The notes under the pieces are model-generated. The model was not told where the DNA came from. It was given only the letters and a program-made list of their open reading frames with translations, and did no database searches. Of a DNA stretch of 64,000 bases, positions 31,948 through 45,400 are shown in pieces. The translations under genes and the position numbers were made by a program. The DNA lies in NCBI GenBank assembly GCA_037576215.1, contig JBANDB010000009.1, positions 1 through 64,000 of the forward strand. Direction: 5' to 3'. Positions within the stretch are counted from its first letter, which is position 1, and each line of letters begins with the position of its first letter. The stretch comes from Armillaria gallica. Its lineage: Eukaryota > Basidiomycota > Agaricomycetes > Agaricales > Physalacriaceae.

Positions 31948-34900
31948 CCATCTTTAGCGCATAATCGCGTGCCCTGTTTCATATCATAAGCCTTCTTCAT
32001 GTATACTTATCTACCTACCTTGTACGAAGTAATACTGTACTCAAGTTGTAGTATATACATACTGTATACAATCCTTTCCACCCTGGAGGTACCACCCTGC
32101 GTAGGGGTTCAATTCCTCTTGCGTAGTTTGCACGAGTTACCTTTACAAGCCTTTATTCATGTTTCGTTAGCAATATTTCCCCTTCGAAGAATCCCTGATG
32201 CCGGCGGCCAAAAATAGAGTGCAGCACACTCCTGCGCTCAGAATCTAACCAGGTGAAAAACCTTCCCGTTACGCATGATACTAATGCCCGCTCTAGCCTC
32301 TGCAGTTGAGTACTACGCTGGCCTTGTCTGACGCTACCTAATACGACCGTCGCCCCAAAGCCAACCCTCACCGCTCCGCACTTATCAGATCTGCCGCATG
32401 TGAAAGAAAACATATGCCCTTCCCGCTCTCATCGACGAATTTCCTCCTCGAGTTAGGCTCACCGCACTTGTCTACTCGGCGGATAATGTGGCGCGAGTCT
32501 ACTAATGGTCTTGTGATGCGCTGGGCTCATCCCATCTTCGGTAAATAAAATGTACATCTACCATACTATTCTCCATCTGGCATGGGACATCAACGAGGCA
32601 TCATGAGTTTAAATGGATTATGAATTTGGAAAGCGAGGCTGAAAACGCGGGAACGGGCGGGGAATTGCTATCAGCAAGTGCTCTGTGCATCCACAGGGTT
32701 CGAACTGTTTAAAAAAAATACACGATGACTCCTGACACAATGTAGCACCAGCCGTTGAATTAAAGTACTACAGTTGTAGGGTCGCTTCGAGTAACACCCT
32801 GTCTACAGAGCCCCACACGTATGATGCGGTTTTTGAAATCTCCCTTAACGCTACGTACAAGCACCTCTCTTCCATCCTCAAAATTCGGGATACCAACTCG
32901 CTGGTACCCTAAAACAAGAGGTATGACACGCGTCGGGTGAATCGAGCTGGCGGAAAGAAAAAGCTCATACGCGTTATTCCATAGTAGTAAATGTTGACAT
33001 TCTAGCGCCTAAACTAGAGTGCTACGCAAGCCGGGTAGGGCCTACGTAGTGCTAGCTTGTGCGATCGATGTACCGGCACGGGGGATCGAATTGAAGGGCA
33101 CAGCTTATGTTCCTGGGACAGTAGAAACGTACATTCACTGCTGAACTCAACATGCTAAGGAGGAAATGCGGTACTTAATCAAGGGCCACCCGACGTAAGT
33201 GGATATTTCGTTTCCTCAGCCCCACATGCTCCCGCTAAAACGACCTGGCTATCGATCCACGTTAACCTCAGGATACTGAACTGGTGGAAGAAAATGGCGA
33301 CCGGGTCCTGGCATGAAACTATTGGTTGTGCCTTGTATGTGTTTCGTCCGGGCCTTTTACTGAACGATTCAGTCTCCTCAAGACCTTCCAGATGAAACGC
33401 TACCACTGATCAATGGATCCCTCTATTGTTGTAGCAATACCGCTGCCTTGAGTTAAATATATTGTGTGGTGTGATGCTCCGACTCGGAGAGGCCTACCTT
33501 TTTCTGGAAATATGGTGGTTGTTTTACACGCAGTTTTCTACGAAGCTGAGTCACATAACAAGTTGCTAGCAGCACCAGCCGCTGAACTTGAGGGAACGAG
33601 GTCCGGTCCGCCGTGTTTACATTTGTTGAATAATCTAATTTCTCGTTTGCTCCCATCTCCTTTTCAGCTGCCTCGCCATCTCCTTACTTCGTCGCGGAAT
33701 TGAAGAGCGTAGAGTGTTGCTCCTAAGGTGGAGTGGTAACCAAGAGGAGGCGATTGGGTGATTCGATACAACGTGCTCATTCAAGGACCCCGCCTGTTTT
33801 TTTGACTCGTTGTGAACCCCCAGGCCTCGTATGATATCGACCTATCGACGTACTGCGAGCTGGATCCAGAGACTTTTAACAAATAACGGACGGAATAGGC
33901 AGCGGCCGTACTCTACTGTACAGGCGTTCGTATAGGCCCAGATGTCTGGTAGACATTAGTACTCGCTTTAATGCTGCTCTGCTGGAAATGCATTGTGAGC
34001 GAGTGTCTTATGTATCTACGCAGCGTCTCATGCTATATTTCATGCAGGAGGTTATTGGAGGATGGACATACAACGCTGCGATTATAGGTCCGTCCTTTTC
34101 ATCTAGATCTTTTGAGAGTCGGCTACTAACACATTGCAGGACATGCTCGTATACTGACCGCTCTGAATATGAACATCATTGAGCGATAGGACCACCATCT
34201 AGAGCGACATTATATCTGTGATCGAGCCTATTTCACCGCGCGACATGTCTTTTCTCTCCGGTTGGTGCGGCGCATTGTATAATGTTCCGCGTTCGATAAA
34301 AACGAAGACGGGTTGATAATCGGACATGTGAGTATTACATTGGGAGTGGTGGCCAAGGCTCTAAGCTCTCACCTCGGGATCAAAACGGTCTGGCCATACT
34401 GATAGCACCTAAATAGCTGCTTTCATGGGATCTTCCAACACGTGTTCTCTAGTAAACGCCTTCTGAGAGGCTCTTTTTAGCAGCAAGACGCATTCCAGAA
34501 ACGAATGCGAGCATTATGCAACACCAAGCTGTTGAGCCCCCTCAGCTGTACCTTTTCAAGGCTCGATGTATATATCGCAAGGATTGAAATCTTAATCGCA
34601 CCTTTCCATTGTCGATACATTGTTAGAATCACACGGATAGTTCCGAAGATCGTTCTAGTATTCTCCTAATTTGTCTTCTCTAGTCAGAGTCTAGTGTAGG
34701 CTCAAGAAGACAACTTTCCGACGGTGGTGCAAGAACCACCAAGGTATGTACCATCAGGATTGGGTTAATTCCGCTTATGGCATTTGTAGACAGCAGCGCG
34801 ATGAGCTCCGGAGAATGACTGGAAGTCGATACCCAATCGTATCTGGACAGCAAATCACGGAGGAATGCGGGAGTAGACTGCTTGATTGACGTCATGGATG

Positions 34901-36505
34901 AGACTGAAAGCGGTCAGTCATTGAACGGTTCACGGTAGGGAAAGATACGAGAGGTCTTACATATAGCTCTGATGGGGGATGCCAATGTGCAGGGTACTAT
35001 CGAAAGGCTTATGAGACCAGCCCCGACACTTGGAACGAAATAAGAAACAATGCGGAAGGACAATGGGTGAAGATGGCATCGAGAATACGGCAAAGAGACC
35101 CTGGCCGGCATTTTCCATATTTGAAATGGCTCATAGAGTTTCAACGACGCATAAAGATCATTCGAGATTGCAATTTCCTTATGTTCAAAGCATATCTTAA
35201 CAGGTGAATCAATCGATAGTCTCTGAGGTGCAAGGAAGGGAGACGTACAAGAGACATAAACCTTAGGCTAGCTATAATTGTCGCACTGGAAACGAGAACG
35301 TAATGCAGGGACTGAGTTCATATGTTGCAGCATCATCTGTATTTGACGCTGCCTAAGTAACGGTAACGGAGATGAGAGACGGTAGCATTGAGCCTGACCT
35401 TCGGGTGTATGTATAATGTTACCATTTTAATTAGAAGTGATGAACGGCGTATTGCATAGAAAAGGTCTTCAAGGCTGAGACTCGAGGCAGCAACAAGGAA
35501 GCTCATTGATTAGGACAATCTTTCAAGACAGCTGAGCTGATGCTTGGCAGGTGAAAAGGGCGAGTATCGTACATATAGCGAAATTGAGACTTCCCGCTGG
35601 AATACATGCAATGCACAATCGCCAGCCAATCTCTCGATAGAAGTATTCTCCGGAAGGCCCTTGTTGCCGCTCGATCCTTCGAAAGCGTTTATAGTCCGAG
35701 GCGACAGCAAGTATAAGCCGATCTGCCGGAGACAAACACGTTAAATGCAGTGCGAGATGGCAGGAAGACATCGACGTCAAGAGAACATATCAAGATAAGA
35801 GGGGGAAAATCTACAAGGAATGACATGAGAGGAATTGAGCAAATGAAATACTACTCACTGCTTCTGAGAAATACTATTATTGAACTCCGCCATCTTGAAT
35901 CATAACAGATATTCTCTGTAGTTGGCGTCGGAAAGGACCGGAAATGGACATACCATGCTCGGGCTTCTGCTTAATACATGGCCGCAAAGTCAGGGTACCG
36001 TCATAATTGTGCTGGGAGGTAAAGATAATTCCCACCACATGGGCAACGCAACGTCTATATAGGTGAACAGCGAGCGGACGACGGGAGTGCAAAATGTTTA
36101 CCAATATCGCCACGAGGTCTAAAATATTGATCTCCATCGATGGATAGAAGGAGGCGTCGAGGTTGAGATATAGATGATTCATCAGCGTTCTTCATTCGTT
36201 TGCACGGCGACAGCTCCGGACTGCCTTGTACCTGACTCAATGAGTAGAACGGTGTTGTCCAATCCAAGACTGTTTGACCTATCTTAAGTAAGGCATGAGC
36301 CGGAGATAGAGTAACGTACGGAGATTGTATTCAATTCTAGCAGCATGGAGATATTACGACAGCCAAAGAGACGATAGAAAAAGGGTGAAATGAAATTTTG
36401 ATGGTGATGGTGTGGGACGTGAAATTGATCGGCCGGTAACCTAAATTGGCGTCGTCGGCAATATGGCCCGAAGGTCCGGATCCAGCTTTGTCTCCGCCCA
36501 TCATC
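31948..36505. other. Long intergenic stretch
   Basis: No gene is recognised. One pair of similar segments, about 32690-32780 and 33500-33615, shares the word AGCACCAGCCG(T/C)TGAA and flanks. Minus-strand frames at 34680-35144, 35510-35780 and 35877-36267 could be exons of one gene. They have plausible composition but no recognised domain, and I could not chain them with consistent splice sites. Confidence 0.3.
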
Positions 36506-38029
36506 ATGCCAGACAGCAAGTCACAGCTACCTCCACGAAACTCAAATACGATATCTTCTGGCTCTCGTTTACCTCCTCCGCCTCCATACAGCGAAGATAT
36601 TGAACGTGGAGTGAACGAGACTAGTGCTCTGTATCCCGGTACGTAACTATTCTTTCTATCCTCGCACGTTTCCTTCATTATCTTGTTCTACAGCAAATCC
36701 CTTTCGTTATACAGTTCCAAGAGAAATCACAGAGTGAGCCCATGACTGTTCCTTACCAGGCTGAACAGTCTCCGAATACCTGCTCGCTTAGCGCTTATCG
36801 AGCAACATCAGCGTCGTCATCTTGGTGCGTCTCGGTACTTCTTTATCTTACAATTCCTAATTGTAATTCGAAGTAAAACCCTTCGAACCCTACTCATATT
36901 CTCTATCTTGGCTATCGTCCTGACACTTTACCTCCACGAAAATACGAAACATCGACTCATCCTCGACAGCCTTACATGGACTCAACTCACCCCGTCAATT
37001 GGATGCCTCCGTTATAGCACCCGGGAATATTCTGCTCTGCTGAGATGTGTACCAAGCGAAGAGGATGCTTTGCAGTGGTGCAAGGAGAAAGACATCACCA
37101 TTCGCGGGATAGTTTTCAAGAAGCCGGCACATTCACTGCTGGGGCCGATACATATTCCGATCGGGAAAACGAGACCTCAAAATGTTGCGACATTTCATTT
37201 GATCTTCTAATGGTAAAATCGAGTTCAGCAAAACAGGTTGAAAGGCGGGATCATTTACGTACTCTTTTAGGATACGGAAAAGAACCCGAAAAACGGAATG
37301 GAAAACATGTTTCCCGCGGTCAGAACAAAGGAAACCACTTTTCATTCGCAGAAAAGCAGCAATTTTTGGCAGGCGAAAGTAGCCTTAAATAGGACAAGGT
37401 TTTCTTTGCGTTTTCCGTGTCCCGTTTTTGCAGCATACAAAGGTGACGAAAAGTCACGACATTTTTAGAATACCTTTTTCCGTCCTGAAAAGGAACCGGC
37501 CCTAGCAGTGATTGTACTATAGACGTGGATAATTCGGCGAGGAAACCGTCATTTTCAGATACCAAATTGACTGATCTTAGCGGACCACCATGATCTGCGG
37601 CCATTGGATCGTCAAGTCGAATGAGCCGCGTTGCATGACGACATGGGGGGATTTCAGGGACAAGGCGTATATCTTTTTATTTTCTTTGGCAATTCTGGGA
37701 CTTAACGTGCGATGGTATCTTTAGGGATGTGCTGCCAAAGGATCGAAGTATCGCGTAAGTCCATTCAAGCTCATATATTTCCACCGATTTCATGTATTTC
37801 GAAGCGCATTGAAGGCCAGATGGGAAACCATCAGCCGCTATGGGATAATTGGCGCGAGATATGTTCTACGACTCCTGCAGACTACGAAGGGCACCATTTT
37901 GATCGACCGGATAGCTGTGAGCGGGTAAGCTACTTCATACTCCATATGTATTCTATTACTTATGCTTAGACTTAGGGCTTTTTCGGTAATGTAATGCGTA
38001 TCTGGTTTCTCAAGGATGAAAGTTGCTGA
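36506..38029 (+). pseudogene. Membrane-anchored repeat protein, copy 1, transposon-interrupted
   Basis: Exons by eye: 36506-36638 (a Pro-rich cytosolic start with PPPPPYSEDIE), 36694-36733, 36769-37133, then 37514 onward after an inserted element, 37725-37754, 37805-37924 and 37976-38029. One hydrophobic span (TLLIFSILAIVLTLYL) follows basic residues, suggesting a type II anchor. The outer part holds cysteine motifs: GCLRYSTREYSALLRCVPS, GHWIVKSNEPRC...WGDFRDKGC, CSTTPADYEGHHFD and a C-terminal WFLKDESC. I know these as a lineage-specific Agaricomycete surface-protein pattern of unknown function. Damage: the 377-bp element, a frameshift with TGA near 37590, and a GC at the donor after FRDK. 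Confidence 0.65.
37131..37513. mobile_element. CACTG-type (EnSpm-like) MITE, 377 bp
   Basis: The element spans 37134-37510. Its ends are CACTGCTGGGGCCG and, inverted, CACTGCTAGGGCCG (13 of 14 match). The flanking 3-bp target duplication is ATT (37131-37133, 37511-37513). The paralogue at 62.6 kb is an empty site: GGCACATTGTACTAT runs through there with a single ATT. CACTA/CACTG ends with 3-bp duplications are the EnSpm/CACTA signature. There is no transposase. The insertion lies in a coding exon. The 20127-20375 insertion is probably an older relative. Confidence 0.9.
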
Positions 38030-39378
38030 TCCATATATCATCTCTCACCTTTGCTGATTATCTGTGTACATTTAATAATGAAGGGCGTGGTGCTCCATTA
38101 CCGATGATAAACAACTTTATTTCGCTAGGCAATCTTCTAGTTTCCTTGGAAGCACCGCACTTGAGATCTTGAGACCCGATAAGGGTACTAGCGTTGAAAT
38201 AAAGAGTGTCAGATAAGAAGAAAATCGCAAGGTCGACTGTGAAAATAAAATATGAATCTACCAGAAGAGTTAAACGAATATCAACAGAGAGTACAAGAGA
38301 GTATCTTCAACGTCGAGCGCAACGGAAGGCAGAAATCACCTTAGACTTCTCAGGTCTTCAATAATGTCCCGTATATTAGTCCTATCCCATTCGCCGCTCG
38401 CTTCTTCTCCCTCCTTCGAACGAACCCAGCAAAGGGTTTGCCAGAACCGTCATTCTGTAAATGTGGTATGGAAGGGCGCATAGATGGCCGAGAAGGAGAA
38501 AGAACGGGCTGGAAAGTATGAAGAGTTGGCTCTTCTCCGTGCTGTCCTGGTCGGACCGTCTCGTAGTGCACCTCTCTCGGCACCAGCTCGCAATATGACC
38601 ATCAATTCAGATTCCACCTTGGGTTCGTGGGTCGGTGCTGGTATAGGGATTCGAGATGGACTAGGACGGGAGAGGAGGCTACTGATAACCTTCCTTTGGA
38701 TGAATTTGAGAGCAGAAAGAAATGAACGTGGTTTTTTAGGCGGGTGGTAGGGGAATAGGTGGGTTGGAACGTTACTGACTTGGATCACATGGCGCTTGAG
38801 GAGAGCGAGTCTAAATTGCAGACTGAGCCATGAATGGTAGAAGGCATGATGTTGACGGCCAATCAAGGCGCAAGTTGATATAGAAGCGAAAGTATGTTTG
38901 ACCGAAACATTACATTAGAAGCGTATTTCCGCTAGAACAATGAAAACAGAAAGATTTTGACAGGCGGGAACGAATCAATTCAAAGATGAAGGGCAACAAG
39001 ATTATGCGAGACGAAGGAAGGGAGCTGAATAAAGGTCTTAGCAGAATGGAAGATTATCATTTTATTGATAGGCGCTCTAGGAATATCGGCGCAAAGATAT
39101 GCATCTGAACGCGCTTCAAAGTCGGTTCATCCAGTTCATCGAGACTACTGACTGACGTTTGCTCTCCATTTCAATTTCGTCATAATTCGTTGAAACACAG
39201 TACCTTTGCCTTGATCAATGACCATTGCTTCGGGAACTTGGTTCACCGCAGTTACGCTGCACACGAGGCAGAGTGCACATGGATTCGGTGATACGAAGAG
39301 ACACAAGTGGTGATCCCATATTGAAATCGTAATGGCGAAAGAGCGAGACATGTACCGTGACCAAGTCAAGACCAAGTT
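38030..39378. other. Intergenic; ambiguous open frames
   Basis: Frames of 88 codons (plus, 38484-38750) and 138 codons (minus, 38866-38450) overlap. Both have plausible compositions and neither shows a motif, so I annotate no gene. AG-rich sequence and poly-A-like runs occur between 38880 and 39060. Confidence 0.25.
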
Positions 39379-39459
39379 GTGACTTTGCGGGCCGCGGCCC
39401 GCCGCTGTCACATATTACGAAAAAATGACGATGTGTGACAGTAGATGTAGCGGCGCCGC
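39379..39459. promoter_or_regulatory. GC palindromes upstream of the F-box gene
   Basis: The perfect 16-bp palindrome GCGGGCCGCGGCCCGC (39387-39402) is framed by TGTGAC and GTCACA. A TGTCACA/TGTGACA inverted pair follows (about 39406-39439), then GCGGCGCCGC (39450-39459). It lies 150-230 bp before the start codon at 39607. It could be a bound site, a cruciform-prone sequence or the relic of a palindromic element. Confidence 0.45.
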
Positions 39460-39606
39460 GCCAACACAAAGCTGCTCTGCCCCCTTCTACTTGGTCAAAT
39501 CAGTGCCTGATTCTCTGTTTTCGAAGTATTGACCGTCTGTCCTAACTTTCTTTTCGCCTTGGTCCCGCACTGACGTTTTCTTCGCTTGAAGGGCAGCCCC
39601 TTTGCA

Positions 39607-41018
39607 ATGTCCAACGAAATTTTTATTTCCCGCCTCAACGACGACGTTCTGTTGGAAATATTCCTCCATTTATGTGCCGAAAAGCCCCAGAGTGTATATT
39701 CCCACTATCCGTACCCCGCTTTGCAATTGTCACTCATCTGCTCACGTTGGCGGGAGATGTCCCTTTACTCCCATCGCCTGTGGACAAATATTATAGTCTT
39801 TATCTCGACCACAGCACCGCGGGATTGCGAGCCAGGACCTGATGAGCGTGCTCATCATTCCCTGATTCAGGAAGAGATCACGAATCTCTACGTACAGCGC
39901 TCACAGAGCCGGTTAATCAGTATTTTTGTGTGCAGGAGGACACAATCTCGGTTACCGAAAATCCTCCTGCTTTTGAATGGGCCTTCCCAATTAGCGACAG
40001 GCAGATTTATCTCCTCTCTCAGGCTACCGGCTGAAAGGAGATCAGTATTTTAAGCAAGTGGGATGGGTACATGCAGGACGAAAGCTTGTGTCACTTGTTC
40101 GATATGAGAGCTCTGTGTTTGCAGACGGTGCACACCGCAACGCTTCAGGATCATTCAAGGCTTTACCAGACTCCGAGTATTGCGCTGGCTTCCAATCTTC
40201 GCAATCTCTGTCTCCGTGGTCATCACTGTTGTAACAGCATTATTGACAATGGATTCTCACATGTACACCCGGATTTCACTTTCAACAAAATACGCTCCTT
40301 GGCCATTAATGGTTCTTCCACTCGAGGTGATATAGAATGTGGTACTATTCTTGTTATATGGCGTGCTCTTGGGCGTTTCCCACATCTTCGAGACCTTATA
40401 CTCTCGATCCCGCCCGTCGATCCCCACGAATGTGACATCCTACCAAACCTTTCTCTATCCTTTCTGACTTCTTTGACCCTCTGGGTTGACTATGCCTGCC
40501 AGGGCAGAATGAAGTATTACTTATCCGATCTCTCCTTACCATGTCTGCATTCTTTCGCCCTGAATTACCTCAATGACATTATCCAATGCTCCTTCGCAGA
40601 ATAATCCGTAATTGATGTCCTTGGCACATGCTCGCAGTCTCTTCGTTCATTTTCATTGGAGACAGTTCCCATTCGAGCTTCAAGTCTGATTGACATTCTT
40701 TCGGTCGTTCCTGGCTTAACGTACCTTGAGCTCCGCGATCCAATGCTCGACAGCTTCATCCCGTACTGTTCTGTCTCGCAGACGTTGGCCACCTACTTCG
40801 AGGCTAACCCCATATTTCTTCCTGACCTTGAGGCCGTGCAGTTCATTTGGCAGAGGAAAGATGCCGGGCGCGAGCTGGAAAAAGCTCTGATGGAAATGGT
40901 TGAGGCGCACAGAGCGTATGGGAAGCTGAAGGAGGTTATTATCGGGAGGCTCAATGCATACGAGGAATTGAGTGTCGATACAAAACGTCGGCTGGCGGCG
41001 TTGAAGCGGCAAGATTAA
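39607..41018 (+). pseudogene. F-box protein gene with frameshift and nonsense codon
   Basis: It starts MSNEIFISRLNDDVLLEIFL, followed by LSLICSRWREMSLYSHRLW: an F-box (about residues 6-58) of the Agaricomycete type, expected to bind Skp1 in an SCF ubiquitin ligase and present a substrate through the C-terminal part. The frame stops at TAA 40051. Coding continues in another frame from 40035 (SKWDGYMQDESLCHLFDMRA), with Leu-rich segments like those of F-box proteins with degenerate leucine-rich repeats. An in-frame TAA at 40602-40604 (after SFAE) interrupts it again, and the same frame resumes SVIDVLGTCSQSLRSF to a final stop at 41016-41018. An unusual intron could hide the frameshift but not the nonsense codon. 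The restored length, about 470 codons, is normal for the family. No intron is evident. Confidence 0.8.
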
Positions 41019-42400
41019 CCGACCTGAGCGACGCGTATCATTCTAAACAGTGACACATTGACAGCTTGATTGATGATTGTAACTCATACTCCTCAGAGAA
41101 ACGTCTTGTAGCTTTGTCCGAAATCAGCAAGAAAATCTGAGTCCTGTTGCTTCGTCAATCTCAGGAAGTCCCGAATTATTAATTGACGTGTTGTTTTCTT
41201 ATTTCAACTGGGGTTATTGGCGAGATTTCTTAGGTGATTCCTGCCTGACATCGCCCATCAGAGAACATCTGCAGATACTTTCACCTGCGGCACCCAGGAC
41301 TTGTTTAAAAATCCTGAAAGCAAAAGATACATTGCTTTCTCTATTTCTTGAGCATAACTTATTGTCGGATTATATGCCTCGTCTCATCCGCTTGCGGAAC
41401 GACATTTACAGAGCTGTCACGGACCAACAGTAGGGAGCAATGAAGACGCGGTTCAAATCCGCATGGTAGCCTGACTATCGATCACTGCACATTTATTTAC
41501 ACATTTGTTTCATATAAACTATTTCTCATCTCCAAGATAGTATTTTTTAGGAGCGACCCCTCATTCAGGAAAGAGGTTTTGTTTCCAGTATCATTTTTTT
41601 AGTCTGTTCAAACCCTGGCTCCTTTGTCGGCACAAGTGTGCTGAGAAGCCTCGTGGGGTTGAAGAACGTTGAATTTGAGTTGGTTTGACATTGGAGTTTG
41701 ATCTCCAGCCATCCAGACGGAGGGTAATATCTTCCCAGAATGCACTTCGAGTGCGACATTTCTCCTGAGCTAACATCGATCGTGCAAATGCAAAGGTGGT
41801 ATCGCAAACCGAAAGGTCAATGGAAATCACGCACCTTTACCAAGTCTGGATAATACGATCCCAGATTGATTGGTTAAGAGAAAGCGCAAGGTATCGTTAG
41901 AGTTGGAACTCCATTCCAGATATCAATCTGATGAAAAACTCAGTTTTTTGTTGACGACACCCCGACACAGGTTCGAACGGCTCAATCATTATTTCTGATT
42001 TTCCATTTATCTAAGTCAGCAGATCACGATTTTCAGCTACTCATCCAGCGTCCCAAATTCAAGAATCGGAAAGGAAGGATGATTTCTCAAGACGAGAAAG
42101 TATCAAGGAGGAAAGTTGCTTGGGCAGCGATAATCGATTATGCTAATACGTGGAAGCGAACCACAATTCAAATTATACTCGGAGATCCGCTACAAAGTAT
42201 CTTCCGTTAATATACTATGGCAGCCTTGAAATAGACTCTTTAGACAAGCTCACTACCAAGCAATGATTCTACACAAAACCTGAATACAACAGTTCAACAG
42301 TGCTGCTCTTCCCCCAGGATCACCGCAATGGCATCGTTATATTGAATAATCAGCCTATTCATGATGTCAGCTCTCGACACTTATGCATGAGAGATAAATA
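41019..42400. other. Downstream flank; unassigned minus-strand frames
   Basis: Minus-strand frames at 41565-41830 (80 codons in two phases) are continuous with the minus-strand exon-like segments beyond 42.4 kb and may be their 3' end. Nothing is recognised. A plus frame at 41188-41433 is also open (81 codons) without a motif. Confidence 0.25.
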
Positions 42401-45400
42401 TACTTAATTCACCGTCGCCTGCTTCGCGTCACATAACAAGGCCATGCAAAGTCAGAACCGACGCTCAACTGCACACAGAAGTGAAAAGGGACAAGATGAG
42501 CTTCGATATATATAGCACTTACAGCTTGCTCGGAAACTGGAATCTCTATCGTATACAAGCCGCGGGAGTCAGTGAGACCGTGAGAGCACCGACTTTTTGT
42601 ATCAATGAGGTCGAGTGCCAAGTGCTACAGGTCGAGCTGATAATAGCAGAAGACTGCATTTGTCTACGGAAATCACGAAGGGAAATAGTCATTACTCATC
42701 GCCCAAAGAATACGGGGTAGGATATTAGATAATCGATAACGTCCTGTATATTTGGAGAACGGAAATAGTATCCTATCAAAAACAGTTGGTGCAGAAGAGA
42801 TGATCGTAAGCCATAAACCCACCGTTATCTGGAAGGTGCTTGTTGGCACTCGGTCCATGTTTAGATCCTCCGAAACCTTGTCTCTTAATAAGACAGTTCA
42901 TCGCACTGGAAGAGAAACCATTAGTGAGAAGAATCAGTGAGACACCCACCCACACGTACGACCAGTCAATTTTAACTGAGTCTCGAGTACAACATCCCTG
43001 ACCATCGAGATTCAATGTGTTTTGAGCCCTGCGTACAGTCATTGACGGAAGAGTGTATTCCACATACTGCGCCCAGCCGTACTACCGGAGTCTGGAATGA
43101 CAGGTAATGATACGAAAGTCCATGGTAAAGGCGAGCCAGTCTGATAGCCCAGCGGAAAACGTGCGATGGTATTCTCGCCATCCTGTCAGTGTAATGATAG
43201 CCATCGGAAGCTGTGCATGTGCTAGAGGCTAGAGACGATTACAATTGAATCAGGCAAAAAGAATGTAGGCCACGTACTGCCTGATGACGTCTATCTCGCC
43301 CCTCATTGCTCATCCTCGCGGCACACGATCATAGTCGGAATGCCGAGGTGAATAAATCGGAGGTGGCTCGTGGGTGGGTATGAGACGATCTTCGGGTGTC
43401 GTAACGACCCTGTTCTCCATCAATCATGCACCGGTCGATGTCCGAGAATTCAATGCAACGTACCGTAGGTGACTGTGTATCGAAATCGGGGTGGCTGGTT
43501 TGTGCGGAGGAAGCCATGCATGAGAGCAACAGAGGTTGATTTACCATTCACGGTCCCACTGGCATCGTCGGACGCTTAAAATAAGGATCTACGATCGTCA
43601 GAAAAAAGAATCCAGGGAGATGAGGTACAACCGGCTGTACTAAAAACAATATAGAGAGAAAGACGACCTCGACAAAATTTGGACTTGGAAGCGACTCAAA
43701 CGCGCGAGCTGCTTGTCCAGTCTTCAACGCAAGTATCAACGCTTCTACTCTTGCTTGGAGTACATGTAATTATCATAGGACCGCAACAGGAGGAGCGTTA
43801 GCTTACCTTGATGAACGAGGAAATGGCATGGAAGAGTTTGGAAAAAGGTACACCGTGGTTTTGCTGTTGAGTCTCATCAAAGAAGCGAAGGGTATAATGA
43901 TGACAAAGTGCTCATACAAAGGATGAAATGAAAGCTAGCCGCGCGAAGAGTAGGCTCAGGTAATGAGTGTACTTCTGTTATCCGAGCGTATCTTTGAGCG
44001 ACAGCCTTCAGCCGACTGCATGAAAATGCTCCAGTGACTGCAATGATTACAGCTGAGACGATTGTAGTCCTCGACATCTCCACAAAGCTCGCTGTCGCGA
44101 ACCAGAGACTACTAGTTTTGGGTTCCATAGACAGACGTAGACCTTTGGTACAAGCGTCGATGTCGATGCAGCCAGGAGAGTAGGAGCGTTGGATAGTGCA
44201 GCTCACATCTTGATGAAAGACTGCTATCTCAAATAAATACCCAGAAAGGTGAGCGTCAACCTTATTTCGTCATGTAGCTGTGGGCCATCCGCGGGTTGAT
44301 ATTTTTGTTATCCATACCTTGGTGAGAGGTCATCGAAACAGTCTGCATAAATTATAAGAGAGACGCCACCAAGAGGTAGAATGCAAGTTGTCTCGCCATG
44401 CAATGGAAACATAATACGCAACGAGGAAACAAAATCACCTTCTGTAGTTCACCCTGTCATATTTCCGCAGCGGTGGTGAATGCGGTTGAGCTTGACTGAA
44501 CATGTAACACCTTGACGGGGATTCGGGAACCAAGGTAGTCAATGGAACTTGGAGCCGCTCATTTGAGTCGCATGGCGTCGCCGTCCATATGGTGAGATTT
44601 ATGCAACACAGGTTGTACTGAAGAGTGATGGATATGAAATCGGTCAGAAGCAATTACTTGGAGTCCGTGAAGAGGCAAATAGCAAAGCTATATCTGTTGG
44701 TCAAATGGTCATGGACAATGCAGAGATCGGTCACATGGCAAGCACGTCTTTAAGGAGTGGAATGAAAAATACGGCCTCGTAAAAATCCTTAGGGAAGAAC
44801 AGATAGCGGCGAGGTCAGCGAAGGCGACATCTGTGGGTCTCTGCATGGCGATATCAAAAGGAAATGGAGCATGATCGAGACAATGTCGGGTACCCTAGTC
44901 CGAGCCATTTTGTTCATCGAACCGAAGGAAGGAAACTTTGGCGGCGGCTAAGTATAACGATAAGGCTGTGAGACATACAAGGTCCCACCGTCCTCAGCAC
45001 TGCCCGGGGAATATAATCCGCCCGATGTAACTACCCAGCTCAATTATACCGGCCTCCCACGACGATGATGAGGAGCTATCCATCTCCAACACGAACATCG
45101 TCTTCAAGTGTACAAGGGACCTGGCGACGAAGACTAGCTTGTGCAAGGATAACTAGAATATGACAGTCACATCGATTGACAAGGCTTAGTTTTCTGTGGT
45201 TCACTTGGAGTAGGCCTCAATTATTCCATCTAGCAGAACTTACTTCGCCTCTCTGATACCACTGCAAGACAAAGTATGGCGTCAAAATCGGTGATAGACT
45301 ATAGGTTAAAAAAAGGATCTGAACGAGAGTTACTCAGTTCGATAAACGAGACCAGTACAGTGAAGGTAACAACGTGGAAGGAAGCCTAGGTCTGACTCTC

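Noticed and set aside
32045..32125. tRNA-like T arm (AGGGG-TTCAATT-CCTCT) on the plus strand
   Set aside because: The T arm pairs, but no matching acceptor or D arm can be placed upstream. Probably chance or a distant tRNA fragment.
38450..38866. 138-codon minus frame and the 88-codon plus frame opposite it
   Set aside because: Each is plausible alone but both cannot be inferred, and neither shows a motif or splice support.
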